DNA from: an uncultured Psychrosphaera sp.
GTDB lineage: Bacteria; Pseudomonadota; Gammaproteobacteria; Enterobacterales; Alteromonadaceae
Direction of reading: 5' to 3'
NCBI RefSeq assembly: GCF_947500655.1
Contig: NZ_CANMSK010000019.1
Location: 1-64,000 of the forward strand
Length of the DNA stretch: 64,000 bases
Under the pieces are notes generated by a model, which was not told where the DNA came from, searched no databases, and was given only the letters and a program-made list of their open reading frames with translations. Shown piece by piece: positions 54,910 through 64,000 of this stretch. Each line of letters starts with the position of its first letter. Position 1 is the stretch's first letter. Position numbers and translations under genes: made by a program.

Positions 54910-56040
54910 TTAACGCTGGGATATAGCGATTACTTTTCTTGGTTCAGAGCCAATGTAATCGGCACTAGGTCGAATAATTCGATTGTTACTACGTTGCTCC
55001 ATAATATGAGCAGCCCAACCCGTTAAACGTGAACAAACAAATATAGGGGTAAATAGTTTGGTTGGAATTCCCATATAGTTATAGGTTGAAGCATGGAAGA
55101 AATCTGCATTACAGAACAGTTTTTTGGTGTCCCACATAAACTCTTCACAGGCTACAGAAATATCATAAAGAGATGTGTCACCGTTTTCCTGTGCGAGTTT
55201 TTCTGACCATCTTTTTATGATCACATTACGTGGGTCTGACTCTCTATAAATTGCATGGCCAAAGCCCATAATTTTTTCTTTGCGTTCTAACATGCCAGCC
55301 ATTTGGATTTTTGCATCTTCTGGTGACTTGAACTTCAAAATCATATCCATAGCCGCTTCATTTGCGCCACCATGCAATGGACCTCGTAAAGTACCAATGG
55401 CTCCGGTTACACAAGAATACATATCAGATAATGTTGAAGCACAAACACGAGCGGTAAAAGTAGATGCGTTAAATTCATGTTCCGCATATAAGATAAGAGA
55501 AACATCCATAACTTTACGATGTTGCTCCGACGGTGTTTTACCGTTTAACAAACGTAAGAAATGACCTGCCAGTAAATCTTCATCAGAGGTACAATCAATT
55601 TCTACGTTCTCATGAGTAAATTTATACCAGTAACACATAATAGCTGGGAATGCGGCAAGTAAACGATTAGCTGCTTTGTTTTGCTCAGCAAAACTAGTTT
55701 CTGGCTCTAGATTACCAAGGAAAGAACAACCTGTTCGCATTACATCCATTGGATGGGCATTTTTAGGAATTAGTTTTAACACGCTTTTTAATGCATCTGG
55801 TAAGTCACGCATGCTTTTTAATTCAGATTTATAAGCATCTAATTCGGCTTGATTTGGTAACTCACCATTAAAGAGTAAATATGCGACTTCTTCAAACGTC
55901 GCATTGTCAGCAAGATCCGATACATCATATCCACAATATGTTAAACCAGAACCTGACTTGCCAACAGTACATAATTTGGTTTCGCCAGCACTTTGACCAC
56001 GTAATCCTGCACCACTTAGTTTTTTATCACTCATTGTCAT
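54910..56040 (-). CDS. prpC: 2-methylcitrate synthase
   Basis: It condenses propionyl-CoA with oxaloacetate. The 376 residues match the short PrpC form rather than GltA. The start SGAGLRGQSAGETKLCTVGK (after Met-Thr-Met-Ser-Asp-Lys-Lys-Leu) and GLTYCGYDVSDLAD are PrpC-typical. The catalytic histidines lie in LHGGANEAAMDM and KIMGFGHAIYRESDPR, and the aspartate in KLFCNADFFHASTYN. It lies between prpB and acnD in the operon. It would consume the propionyl-CoA released by valine breakdown. Confidence 0.95.
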   Translation of the reverse strand: MTMSDKKLSGAGLRGQSAGETKLCTVGKSGSGLTYCGYDVSDLADNATFEEVAYLLFNGELPNQAELDAYKSELKSMRDLPDALKSVLKLIPKNAHPMDVMRTGCSFLGNLEPETSFAEQNKAANRLLAAFPAIMCYWYKFTHENVEIDCTSDEDLLAGHFLRLLNGKTPSEQHRKVMDVSLILYAEHEFNASTFTARVCASTLSDMYSCVTGAIGTLRGPLHGGANEAAMDMILKFKSPEDAKIQMAGMLERKEKIMGFGHAIYRESDPRNVIIKRWSEKLAQENGDTSLYDISVACEEFMWDTKKLFCNADFFHASTYNYMGIPTKLFTPIFVCSRLTGWAAHIMEQRSNNRIIRPSADYIGSEPRKVIAISQR

Positions 56041-56164
56041 CCCCTTAATATTATTTTGTATAGTGTCTTCTAAGCGTTACTTCTGACGGCTGATTAATAG
56101 CTTAGTTAGACTTATTTTTATTTTAGTTGATATTTTATTGTCAATAATTTCGGTTTATGTTTTT

Positions 56165-57043
56165 TTACTTGTTTTTACCTTCGGCAAATAAACTATCTAA
56201 TTTTTGTTCATAGTCGTGATAACCAAGGTAGTCATACAAGTCCATTCTGGTTTGCATTGAATCGACCACGTCTTTTTGATCACCCTTTTCTAATATGGAT
56301 GTGTAAACTGACTCAGCAGCTTTATTCATTGCTCTAAAGGCACTTAATGGATACAAGACCATCGCGGCCCCCCATTCACCTAATTGCTTTTTATTCCATA
56401 ATTCGGTTTGACCAAACTCAGTAATATTGGCAAGAATAGGAACATTTAAGGCTTGCGAAAATGCACGATAATGTTCTTCGGTTTTTACCGCTTCAGCAAA
56501 AATCCCATCAGCACCTGCAGCAACATAAGCTTTTGCTCTGGCAATAGCGGACTCAAGCCCTTCTTGAGCAAATGAGTCTGTACGAGCCATAATGAAAAAA
56601 TCAGGGTCGATACGAGCATCAACCGCCGCTTTGATTCGGTCGACCATTTCGTCAATTGAAACAACTTCTTTATTTGGACGATGACCACAACGCTTTTGAG
56701 CCACTTGATCTTCAATGTGAACGGCTGCTGCACCAGCTTTTTCCATATCACGAATGGTTTTAGCAATATTGAATGCGCCGCCCCAACCAGTATCAACATC
56801 AACTAACAAAGGTAAGTCACAGGCTGAAGTTATACGTTGAACATCTACGATAACGTCATTTAATGATGTCATGCCTAAATCTGGTAAGCCGTAAGAAGCA
56901 TTTGCCACTCCGCCACCTGATAAATAAATAGCTTTATGACCGATTTGTTTGGCCATCATTGCTGAATAAGCATTGATAGTTCCAACAATTTGTAGTGGTT
57001 TATTGTTGACTAATGCTTGACGAAATTTTTTTCCTGCACTCAT
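56165..57043 (-). CDS. prpB: 2-methylisocitrate lyase
   Basis: It cleaves 2-methylisocitrate to pyruvate and succinate, the last step of the cycle. It has 292 residues of the isocitrate-lyase superfamily. [17 protein letters not shown] near residue 42 is the PrpB hallmark. [11 protein letters not shown] binds magnesium, and the catalytic cysteine is Cys119 in KRCGHRPNK. It is 65 bases downstream of the regulator gene and 124 bases ahead of prpC, all on the minus strand and probably one transcript. Confidence 0.95.
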   Translation of the reverse strand: MSAGKKFRQALVNNKPLQIVGTINAYSAMMAKQIGHKAIYLSGGGVANASYGLPDLGMTSLNDVIVDVQRITSACDLPLLVDVDTGWGGAFNIAKTIRDMEKAGAAAVHIEDQVAQKRCGHRPNKEVVSIDEMVDRIKAAVDARIDPDFFIMARTDSFAQEGLESAIARAKAYVAAGADGIFAEAVKTEEHYRAFSQALNVPILANITEFGQTELWNKKQLGEWGAAMVLYPLSAFRAMNKAAESVYTSILEKGDQKDVVDSMQTRMDLYDYLGYHDYEQKLDSLFAEGKNK

Positions 57044-57108
57044 AATTTACTCTCTTAAACTAGTTAATTTAAAGATCTAGTTGGTTTAAAGCTTTAGTTA
57101 GTTAAAGG

Positions 57109-57777
57109 TTAAGCCAGTTTGTTAGCAATATTGTTTTTTGAATACGTTATATGACGACGCATTAGCATTTCAGCCAACTCTTCGTCTTTATTTTCAATGG
57201 CACGGACTATCGATTTGTGCTCATCAAATGCGGTTGTGATCCTTGGACCTGACATACCGAGTTGAACTCGATACATACGAACTAAGTGATAAATGCCGTC
57301 AACTAATAAGGAAATGAGTTGTTTGTTTTTACAGCCAAGGATAATACGATAATGAAAGTCAACATCTCCGGCTTCTTGATAATAAGAGCCCTCTTGTTTA
57401 ACTTTTTCCGCGTGGGTTTCTAATAGTTGATTTAGTTCTGCAATTTCTTCAGAGGTCATATTTTTTGCTGCCAATCTGGCTGCCATCCCTTCCAAAGATT
57501 CTCTTATTTGGTAAAGCTCAATTAAGCCATCTGGCGTTAACGATACAACTCTTGCACCGACATTGGCTTTTCGCTCAACTAAGTGACACGTTTCCAAACG
57601 ATTTATAGATTCTCTTATTACAGCACGGCTAACTCCGTACTTTGTCGACAATTCCGTTTCACTAAGTTTGCTACCAGATGCGATATCGCCTTCCACAATA
57701 GCGTACCTAATACTCAATAATGTCTTATCTGACGAGGTTATAGCCTGCTCAATCGGTTTGGTATAGTTAAGAGTCAT
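57109..57777 (-). CDS. GntR/FadR-family regulator of the methylcitrate operon
   Basis: A 222-residue GntR protein of the FCD subgroup. The N-terminal winged helix is SETELSTKYGVSRAVIRESI followed by RLETCHLVERKANVGARVV. The C-terminal FCD helical domain carries the metal- and ligand-binding residues in DVDFHYRIILGCKN, FDEHKSIVRAIENKD and MRRHI. It is the first gene of the prpBC-acnD-prpF operon and so is probably autoregulated. Three copies of TTGTCGACAA, two upstream and one inside this gene, fit the TnGTnnnACnA half-site pattern of FCD regulators. A methylcitrate-cycle metabolite is the likely effector. Confidence 0.92.
   Translation of the reverse strand: MTLNYTKPIEQAITSSDKTLLSIRYAIVEGDIASGSKLSETELSTKYGVSRAVIRESINRLETCHLVERKANVGARVVSLTPDGLIELYQIRESLEGMAARLAAKNMTSEEIAELNQLLETHAEKVKQEGSYYQEAGDVDFHYRIILGCKNKQLISLLVDGIYHLVRMYRVQLGMSGPRITTAFDEHKSIVRAIENKDEELAEMLMRRHITYSKNNIANKLA
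57642..57651. promoter_or_regulatory. TTGTCGACAA palindrome inside the GntR gene
   Basis: The third exact copy of the palindrome found in the upstream region, about 130 bases inside the GntR coding sequence (codons for Leu-Ser-Thr-Lys). It could be an internal operator of the kind that permits looping. Confidence 0.5.
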
Positions 57778-57798
57778 ATTTATACTAATTAATTAATG

Positions 57799-57808
57799 TT
57801 GTCGACAA
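57799..57808. promoter_or_regulatory. TTGTCGACAA palindrome, promoter-proximal operator candidate
   Basis: A perfect 10-bp palindrome 22 bases upstream of the GntR start codon. It matches the general TnGTnnnACnA operator form of FCD-type GntR proteins. Confidence 0.7.
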
Positions 57809-57850
57809 TTTAGGCCTATCCATCTAATTCGTCAAGCAAATCTGTCTGTT

Positions 57851-57860
57851 TTGTCGACAA
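57851..57860. promoter_or_regulatory. TTGTCGACAA palindrome, distal operator candidate
   Basis: A second exact copy, 52 bases centre to centre from the proximal site (about five helical turns), which would suit cooperative binding around the prp promoter. Confidence 0.7.
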
Positions 57861-58041
57861 AAAAGCTATTTATACCTATTATAGGTATTTAATGGCAAAA
57901 AAGTGCACATTGTTCACAACCTGTGTATAAGTTGACATCGATTAATTAGCACCCTGTTAATTAAAATGTATAAATACATAAACTATTGTTTTAAAAGGAT
58001 TTAAAAATAAGTTTAAGTGCTTTTTTTTAAAATTAGTTTGC

Positions 58042-58157
58042 TCTAGACTAGCTCCATCAGTCGCATTACACATTTAATGTCGGCTTACCGCTTAAGCGCA
58101 CGGCTCCTCAACGAGCCATTCTGTAGCCCAGACTAAATTGTCCTGGGCTTTTTTTTG
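58042..58157 (+). ncRNA. Candidate small RNA with intrinsic terminator
   Basis: A GC-richer island in an AT-rich gap carries three hairpins in a row on the plus strand. GCTTA and TAAGC are at 58083-58097. GGCTC and GAGCC are at 58102-58117. A terminator stem AGCCCAG (58125-58131) and CTGGGCT (58143-58149) is followed by eight T. No coding gene on this strand ends here, since both neighbours are on the minus strand, so a terminator implies an unannotated transcript. The 5' end is a guess from the TAGACT-like -10 near 58043. I recognise no known RNA family. Confidence 0.42.
58125..58157 (+). terminator. Orphan intrinsic terminator
   Basis: A 7-bp GC-rich stem with an 11-base loop and a run of T. 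It has no gene upstream on its strand and is the main reason for proposing the small RNA. Confidence 0.75.
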
Positions 58158-58222
58158 CCTAAAATATAGCAGTGTATTCAAGTTATGCACATTCAGCGTA
58201 TTTCTATTACTAAATCTAAGGC

Positions 58223-58256
58223 ATAAAAAAAACCCGCTAAACATAGCGGGTTTTAT
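58223..58256 (-). terminator. Terminator of the TonB-receptor gene
   Basis: AACCCGCTA (58231-58239) and TAGCGGGTT (58244-58252) form a perfect stem with a T-rich tail on the minus strand, 48 bases beyond the receptor stop. The plus-strand tail TTTTATTT also allows function in the other direction. Confidence 0.87.
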
Positions 58257-58299
58257 TTAAAAAGCTTTTTAAGTTAGCCTAACTTATACAAGGTTAGAT

Positions 58300-60564
58300 T
58301 TAAAAGAATGTCTTCTTAAATTCAACACCCCAAATAGCCGGTTCGTTGACAACACCAGTATTGTTATTGAAATCAATACCCGCTTTTAAGTTATCTTCAT
58401 CAGTAATGTTACGTCCAAACAACGCAACTTCATAATCCATATCATAGTTTACATAACCAATACGTAAGCCTAATTCAAATTGGCCGTCAGTTACGTATTC
58501 TTCAGTTTGATAAATAAATAAACTTGTTTCACCTTGATAAGCATAATCTGAATAAACAAACATCTCACCACTATCACCAATTGGCAGAGCATAACGCCCT
58601 GTTAGTGTGAAGATAGTTTCAGGCGCATTAGGGAATGGATTACCATCAACATAAGCAGATGTACCATCAGCACTTAATGGATCAGTTGGTGTACATTGAC
58701 CAGAACCACAAATACCAATCAATAAGTCTTTATCTTGTAATTCAGTTTTGTTATATGAAAAACCAGCCGTAACTAAGAAATCTTCCGTTACACGTATTTC
58801 TGAATCTAATTCAAAACCAGTGCCAACACCTTTTCCAGCATTTGTTAAACCAATACTATTTCCATTACCACCAACGGCAGTTAATTGAATATCATCTATT
58901 GTGTAGTGGAAAACGGCACCATTTAAACGAACCGTATTGTTGAATAAGTCCGACTTAAAACCGGCTTCATAAGACATGATAGTTTCAGATTCAGCGACTG
59001 AAGGCGTTCCAAAAAATGCAACATCACGTCCTTGAATAGATTGAGCACGGAAACCATTTGATACTCGTGCATACAAAGACATATCTGCATCTAATTTATG
59101 GTTAGCCATTAATTCCCAACTAACTTGATTATCTGACAAGTCGATTGGCGTTACGTCAGCATCAAAGCCAGAAGAGTAACCCGTTAAGCCTTTTTCATCC
59201 TCGGTATAACGTAAACCAGCTACAATTGTTGTCATATCTGTTACATCATAGGTTCCTTGACCAAATACAGCCCAAGTTGTATTTGTTTGGTTTACCGTAG
59301 AAGTTGGTATAAAGAACGGACTAGTCGCAACCTCTAGTTCAGAATCAAAGTAGAATACCCCAGTTTGCCAAGAATAATTATTATCACCGTTAGACGATAA
59401 GCGAATTTCCTGAGTGAATTGATCTACGTCTGCTGCATCTTGAGTGTTTGAAGTGAATGGAATATAGCCTGGTCCTGAATCCCCAGGAACAAAACATGAG
59501 TCCCATAAAACTGAATCATCACAACCATTACCACCGTCAATATCGCCTAAGCTATAACCTTTAGCTGACTCGCTTGCAGTAATAGAGGTTAATGTAAAAT
59601 CACCAAAATCGTAATTCGCCGTTAAGCTCCAACCATCGCTGTCAAAAGATTGCGGATTATTATCACCAGAAGCATCAACACCTTCGTCAAACCAAACTGT
59701 GTCACGGTCATAATTTTCATTTAATTCATTACTACCAGTGGTTAAGATATTTGCGCGAAAAACTGAAGATGTACCTTCAAGTGAACGCGAGTGGACATTG
59801 AATAACATATCCAATTCATTAGTTGGTTTATAAGCTAATTGTAAACGGAATGCTTGGTCTTTGTGTCCGCCTAATGCATTATCTTCACCTGTGTATCCAT
59901 TATCAATCCAATCATCTTTAGATTGGCTTAATACTGAAAGACGCGCAGATAGTTCATCAGTTAAACCACCACCCACAGCGCCTTCTAAATTTACCAGACC
60001 GTATGTGCCAACTCCCGCTTTAACATAAGCTTCAAAATCATCTGTTGGTTTGCGACTGGTAAATTTAATAACACCAGCTGTAGTATTACGACCAAATAAC
60101 GAACCTTGAGGTCCACGAATTATTTCAACTTGGTCCATATCAAATAGTGGGAAACTCTTAAGAACCACATTTTCCATTACCACTTCATCCATGATAATTG
60201 ACACAGGTTGAGAAGCCGCTAAATCAAAGTCTGTATTACCTAAACCACGCATGTAAAAACGAGGGGCTGCACGACCGTTTGATGATTCTGCATAAAGGCC
60301 TGGTACACGTGTAGCTAGTGCTAAAATATCATCACCACCAGCAAGAATATTTTCAAATTTTTCGCCCGATAATGTAGCAATTGAAAGTGGAACGTCTTGA
60401 ATAGACTGTGTTCTTTTTAATGCAGTTACTGTAATTTTTTCTAATTTTGAATCATCTTTTTTTTCAACAACGTCTTCTGCTGCAAAAGTGGCGAATGAAG
60501 TGAACAATGCAGCTTGAATACTTAGAGCTATGGCTGCTTTTTTCATGATTTTTGTGGTTTTCAT
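58300..60564 (-). CDS. TonB-dependent outer-membrane receptor
   Basis: A 754-residue beta-barrel importer. A signal peptide (KKAAIALSIQAALFTSFATFA) is followed by a TonB box-like LEKITVTA and a plug domain. The plug has PGLYAESSNGRAAPRFYMRG, DQVEIIRGPQGSLFGRNTTAG and VIKFTSRKP. The barrel ends with aromatic VEFKKTFF, the outer-membrane assembly signal. It belongs to the large 'IRGPQG' group that imports iron chelates, vitamins or carbohydrates, and the ligand is not deducible. It precedes the methylcitrate regulator on the same strand, but a terminator separates them. A GGGAA site precedes the start. Confidence 0.92.
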   Translation of the reverse strand: MKTTKIMKKAAIALSIQAALFTSFATFAAEDVVEKKDDSKLEKITVTALKRTQSIQDVPLSIATLSGEKFENILAGGDDILALATRVPGLYAESSNGRAAPRFYMRGLGNTDFDLAASQPVSIIMDEVVMENVVLKSFPLFDMDQVEIIRGPQGSLFGRNTTAGVIKFTSRKPTDDFEAYVKAGVGTYGLVNLEGAVGGGLTDELSARLSVLSQSKDDWIDNGYTGEDNALGGHKDQAFRLQLAYKPTNELDMLFNVHSRSLEGTSSVFRANILTTGSNELNENYDRDTVWFDEGVDASGDNNPQSFDSDGWSLTANYDFGDFTLTSITASESAKGYSLGDIDGGNGCDDSVLWDSCFVPGDSGPGYIPFTSNTQDAADVDQFTQEIRLSSNGDNNYSWQTGVFYFDSELEVATSPFFIPTSTVNQTNTTWAVFGQGTYDVTDMTTIVAGLRYTEDEKGLTGYSSGFDADVTPIDLSDNQVSWELMANHKLDADMSLYARVSNGFRAQSIQGRDVAFFGTPSVAESETIMSYEAGFKSDLFNNTVRLNGAVFHYTIDDIQLTAVGGNGNSIGLTNAGKGVGTGFELDSEIRVTEDFLVTAGFSYNKTELQDKDLLIGICGSGQCTPTDPLSADGTSAYVDGNPFPNAPETIFTLTGRYALPIGDSGEMFVYSDYAYQGETSLFIYQTEEYVTDGQFELGLRIGYVNYDMDYEVALFGRNITDEDNLKAGIDFNNNTGVVNEPAIWGVEFKKTFF

Positions 60565-61892
<1,328 letters not shown>

Positions 61893-61901
61893 ATAAGTTT
61901 G

Positions 61902-61924
61902 AGGGGATCATTCCCCTCTTTCTT
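61902..61924 (+). terminator. Hairpin after trxB overlapping the putative aat 5' end
   Basis: AGGGGA (61902-61907) and TCCCCT (61912-61917) form a stem with loop TCAT, followed by CTTTCTT. It lies ten bases after the trxB stop and looks like an intrinsic or partial terminator that would reduce read-through into aat. Confidence 0.65.
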
Positions 61925-61937
61925 GATATTACATCAA

Positions 61938-62702
61938 TTGAACAAAACTCTTCATTACCTATCGGATGACCTTAACTGGTTTCCCTCCCCCTCTAGCGCT
62001 CTTGATGATCCAGCTGGCTTGTTAGCCATAGGCGGTGATTTAAATCCCAAGCGTGTTTTTTCAGGTTATCAACAAGGTATTTTCCCTTGGTTCTCAGAAG
62101 GCGAACCAATAATGTGGTGGAGTCCAGATCCTAGAGCTGTTATTAACATTAACGATGTTAAAATTAATAAGTCACTAAAAAAGTTTCTACGCAAATGTGA
62201 TTATAGTGTCAGTATTAATACTCAATTTAACCAAGTTATCTCCAATTGCTCGAAACCAAGGCCTAATTCAGAAGGTACTTGGATAATGCCTGAAATGATA
62301 AAGTGCTATAACCAATTGCATGCAGCAGGTAATGCTCATTCCATTGAAATCTGGCAGATTGGAGAGTCTGGTAAAAATTTAGTGGGTGGTTTGTATGGCG
62401 TTTTAGTTGGAAATTGTTTTTGTGGTGAGTCTATGTTTTCCTTACAGCCTAATGCATCAAAGTTAGCATTAATATGTTTAGCTGATCTATTAAAGAGCCC
62501 TCAAGCTGAAGATCATAGCGAAGCGTTTATCGACTGCCAATTGCCCAACCCTTATCTTATGAGCATGGGCGCAACATTAATATCTAGAGAGATATATTTA
62601 GACCGATTAGCCAAAAGCCAAAATAAAACTTTACCATTATCGGTTTTTTCGTCTAAATTTATACAATGGCAGAATATTTTAGAAGCTTATGACAACCGTT
62701 AA
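61938..62702 (+). CDS. aat: Leucyl/phenylalanyl-tRNA-protein transferase
   Basis: It adds Leu or Phe to proteins with N-terminal Lys or Arg, marking them for ClpS/ClpAP. The core motifs are GLLAIGGDLNPKRVFSGYQQ followed by GIFPWF, WWSPDPRAVI, GTWIMPEMIKCYNQLH, GNAHSIEIWQ, CFCGESMFS and the late FIDCQLPNPYL. The start is uncertain. An open frame begins with TTG at 61899 but runs through the trxB hairpin, and no ATG precedes the conserved YLSDDLNWFP. I place the start at the TTG of 61938, which gives 254 residues, with low confidence in that codon. It overlaps bpt by 14 bases. Confidence 0.9.
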   Translation: MNKTLHYLSDDLNWFPSPSSALDDPAGLLAIGGDLNPKRVFSGYQQGIFPWFSEGEPIMWWSPDPRAVININDVKINKSLKKFLRKCDYSVSINTQFNQVISNCSKPRPNSEGTWIMPEMIKCYNQLHAAGNAHSIEIWQIGESGKNLVGGLYGVLVGNCFCGESMFSLQPNASKLALICLADLLKSPQAEDHSEAFIDCQLPNPYLMSMGATLISREIYLDRLAKSQNKTLPLSVFSSKFIQWQNILEAYDNR

Positions 62703-63384
62703 ATTTGGTTTATCCACAACGTTTAACTGTGGCTACCTAGCAGATAAACAAGAACAACTACTGATTTACATTGATGAAAAATCCTTGTCTCCGGTTATTT
62801 ATTCTGCGTTACAAAGCAAAGGTTTTAGGCGCTCAGAAAGCCATGTGTATAGACCTCATTGTGAAAATTGTAATGCTTGCCAATCAATACGATTACCCGT
62901 TCATAATTTTAAAATTAAAAGTAGTCAAAAAAGAGTTTTAAACAAAGCTCGTGACTTTTCGGTAAACTTATCCAATACGGTATCTGACAAATATTATCCA
63001 CTATTTGAGAAGTATATTAATACTAAACATCTAGATGGAGTTATGTACCCTGCTAATCAGGCTCAATTAGACAGTTTTGTAAAATGTGATTGGATGGATA
63101 AAGTGTTTATCGAATTACGTGATCAAGACAAACTTATTGCAGTGGCAATTTGTGATGTAACGCCAGATAGTTTATCCGCTGTATACACTTTTTATGACCC
63201 TGATTATTTCAAATACTCTTTAGGGACATTAATGATCTTACAACAGATCAATATTACTAAGCAGTTAGACAAAAAATGGCTTTACTTAGGATACTATATT
63301 GAAGACTGTGAAAAGATGAATTATAAAACTCGTTTTTTACCCTATCAGGTTCGTCGTAATGACATTTGGTTTGAAGTAGATTGA
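62689..63384 (+). CDS. bpt: Aspartate/glutamate leucyltransferase (N-end rule)
   Basis: It transfers Leu to proteins with N-terminal Asp or Glu and belongs to the ATE1-like Bpt family. The 231 residues match bacterial Bpt. SKGFRRSESHVYRPHCENCNACQSIRLPV carries the conserved cysteines, and later AVAICDVTPDSLSAVYTFYDPD and YLGYYIEDCEKMNYKTRFLP are hallmarks. The start overlaps the 3' end of aat, so the two transferases, which feed the same ClpS pathway, are translationally coupled. clpA lies nearby on the other strand. Confidence 0.95.
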   Translation: MTTVKFGLSTTFNCGYLADKQEQLLIYIDEKSLSPVIYSALQSKGFRRSESHVYRPHCENCNACQSIRLPVHNFKIKSSQKRVLNKARDFSVNLSNTVSDKYYPLFEKYINTKHLDGVMYPANQAQLDSFVKCDWMDKVFIELRDQDKLIAVAICDVTPDSLSAVYTFYDPDYFKYSLGTLMILQQINITKQLDKKWLYLGYYIEDCEKMNYKTRFLPYQVRRNDIWFEVD

Positions 63385-63521
63385 TTTTTTTATCATATTT
63401 CTGTACTTTACTGGTCGAGTAACACCCTAATATTGAAAATTCCACATTTATTCTACGAATAAAATAGCAATTACAGGCTAATTACTATTTATTTCCAGTA
63501 TTGGCTTTACTTATCGACTAA

Positions 63522-63803
<282 letters not shown>

Positions 63804-63840
63804 TTTTATTAACTTATAGTGCGATTCGTAAATACTTATA

Positions 63841-63869
63841 AAAAAACCGAGAATATTCTCGGTTTTTTT
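63841..63869. terminator. Bidirectional terminator between infA and clpA
   Basis: AAAAAACCGAGAATATTCTC continues into GGTTTTTTT. The perfect stem CCGAGAATATTCTCGG has A- and T-runs on both sides and so serves infA on the plus strand and clpA on the minus strand. Confidence 0.93.
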
Positions 63870-63913
63870 ATATCTGCAATTTATATCAGCAGAGACTCAA
63901 ACTTTTACTTTGA

Positions 63914-64000
63914 TTAAGCGGTTACCGCCTCTTTAGATTCATAACTTAAACTAAGTTCATCTTTTTTAACGCCTACTTTTACCACGCCACCTGATGCTAA
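63914..64000 (-). CDS. clpA: ATP-dependent Clp protease ATPase subunit ClpA, C-terminal end only
   Basis: Only the last 28 codons are in the window. They read LASGGVVKVGVKKDELSLSY and then ESKEAVTA before the stop at 63914. This resembles the C-terminus of ClpA (a GG-V-KV-V segment after the last helix). The position beside infA in opposite orientation is the conserved gammaproteobacterial arrangement, which is the stronger evidence. The gene continues beyond the right edge. Confidence 0.8.
   Translation of the reverse strand, partial: LASGGVVKVGVKKDELSLSYESKEAVTA

Larger units (their letters stand above)
57861..58299. other. Intergenic region between the GntR and TonB-receptor genes
   Basis: Apart from the operators at its left end, it holds a TTGACA box at 57932-57937 without a good -10. 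It also holds the possible small RNA with its terminator (58042-58157) and the receptor's terminator (58223-58256). No ORF of note was seen. Confidence 0.5.

Overview
The window reads as ordinary chromosome of a low-GC marine gammaproteobacterium of the order Alteromonadales. A Colwelliaceae-like host (Colwellia or Thalassotalea type) is my best guess, from general resemblance and not from a search. Supporting signs are the conserved trxB-aat-bpt-infA-clpA block, the acnD/prpF form of the methylcitrate cycle, many RND and TonB systems, a PL6-type alginate lyase and an H-NOX operon. No phage, plasmid, CRISPR array or tRNA was seen. The only mobile-element trace is one decayed IS3-family transposase.

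Layout. At the extreme left (1-76) a ribosomal-RNA-type P1 promoter points out of the window, so an rRNA operon probably lies just beyond the edge. 306-5967 is a complete valine-degradation operon on the minus strand, with a divergent AraC regulator (6150). 7150-9677 holds a sodium-coupled transporter divergent from tryptophan 2,3-dioxygenase. 9736-14253 holds a hybrid kinase, a DUF1244 protein and a DPP-IV-like lipoprotein peptidase. 14475-19678 is a TetR regulator divergent from an RND efflux pair, with a long inverted repeat between them. 19892-24258 holds an unrecognised 602-residue protein, a SIMPL protein, the IS3 remnant and a periplasmic class II cyclic-nucleotide phosphodiesterase. 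24338-27449 is a three-gene ABC exporter whose ATPase carries an in-frame 15-bp tandem repeat. 27616-31836 is a carbonyl-detoxification group (MDR reductase, YqhD, DJ-1/PfpI) with a divergent LysR.

32023-40660 holds a DUF4349 lipoprotein, a DsrE-like exported protein, a large PL6 lipoprotein, a small lipoprotein, a chemoreceptor, an NTF2-like protein and a non-coding, hairpin-rich stretch. 40661-45485 holds dusC, a persulfide dioxygenase-rhodanese fusion and an overlapping operon of hybrid kinase, single-domain response regulator and H-NOX nitric-oxide sensor. 45629-50898 is a second RND pair with a divergent LysR. 50935-57777 is the methylcitrate operon: a GntR regulator, prpB, prpC, acnD and prpF. 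After a TonB receptor (58300-60564) the window ends with trxB, aat, bpt, infA and the 3' end of clpA.

How it fits together. Valine breakdown by the first operon ends in propionyl-CoA, which the methylcitrate operon at the other end of the window converts to pyruvate and succinate. The methylcitrate regulator has three copies of one perfect 10-bp palindrome, two in its promoter region and one inside its own gene. The most noteworthy loci are the H-NOX three-protein operon, the palindrome set upstream of the GntR regulator, a perfect 16-bp hairpin between prpC and acnD, a possible small RNA at 58042-58157, the ABC ATPase with a repeat-encoded N-terminus and the stand-alone PL6 lipoprotein. I found no clearly new multi-gene defence or biosynthetic system.
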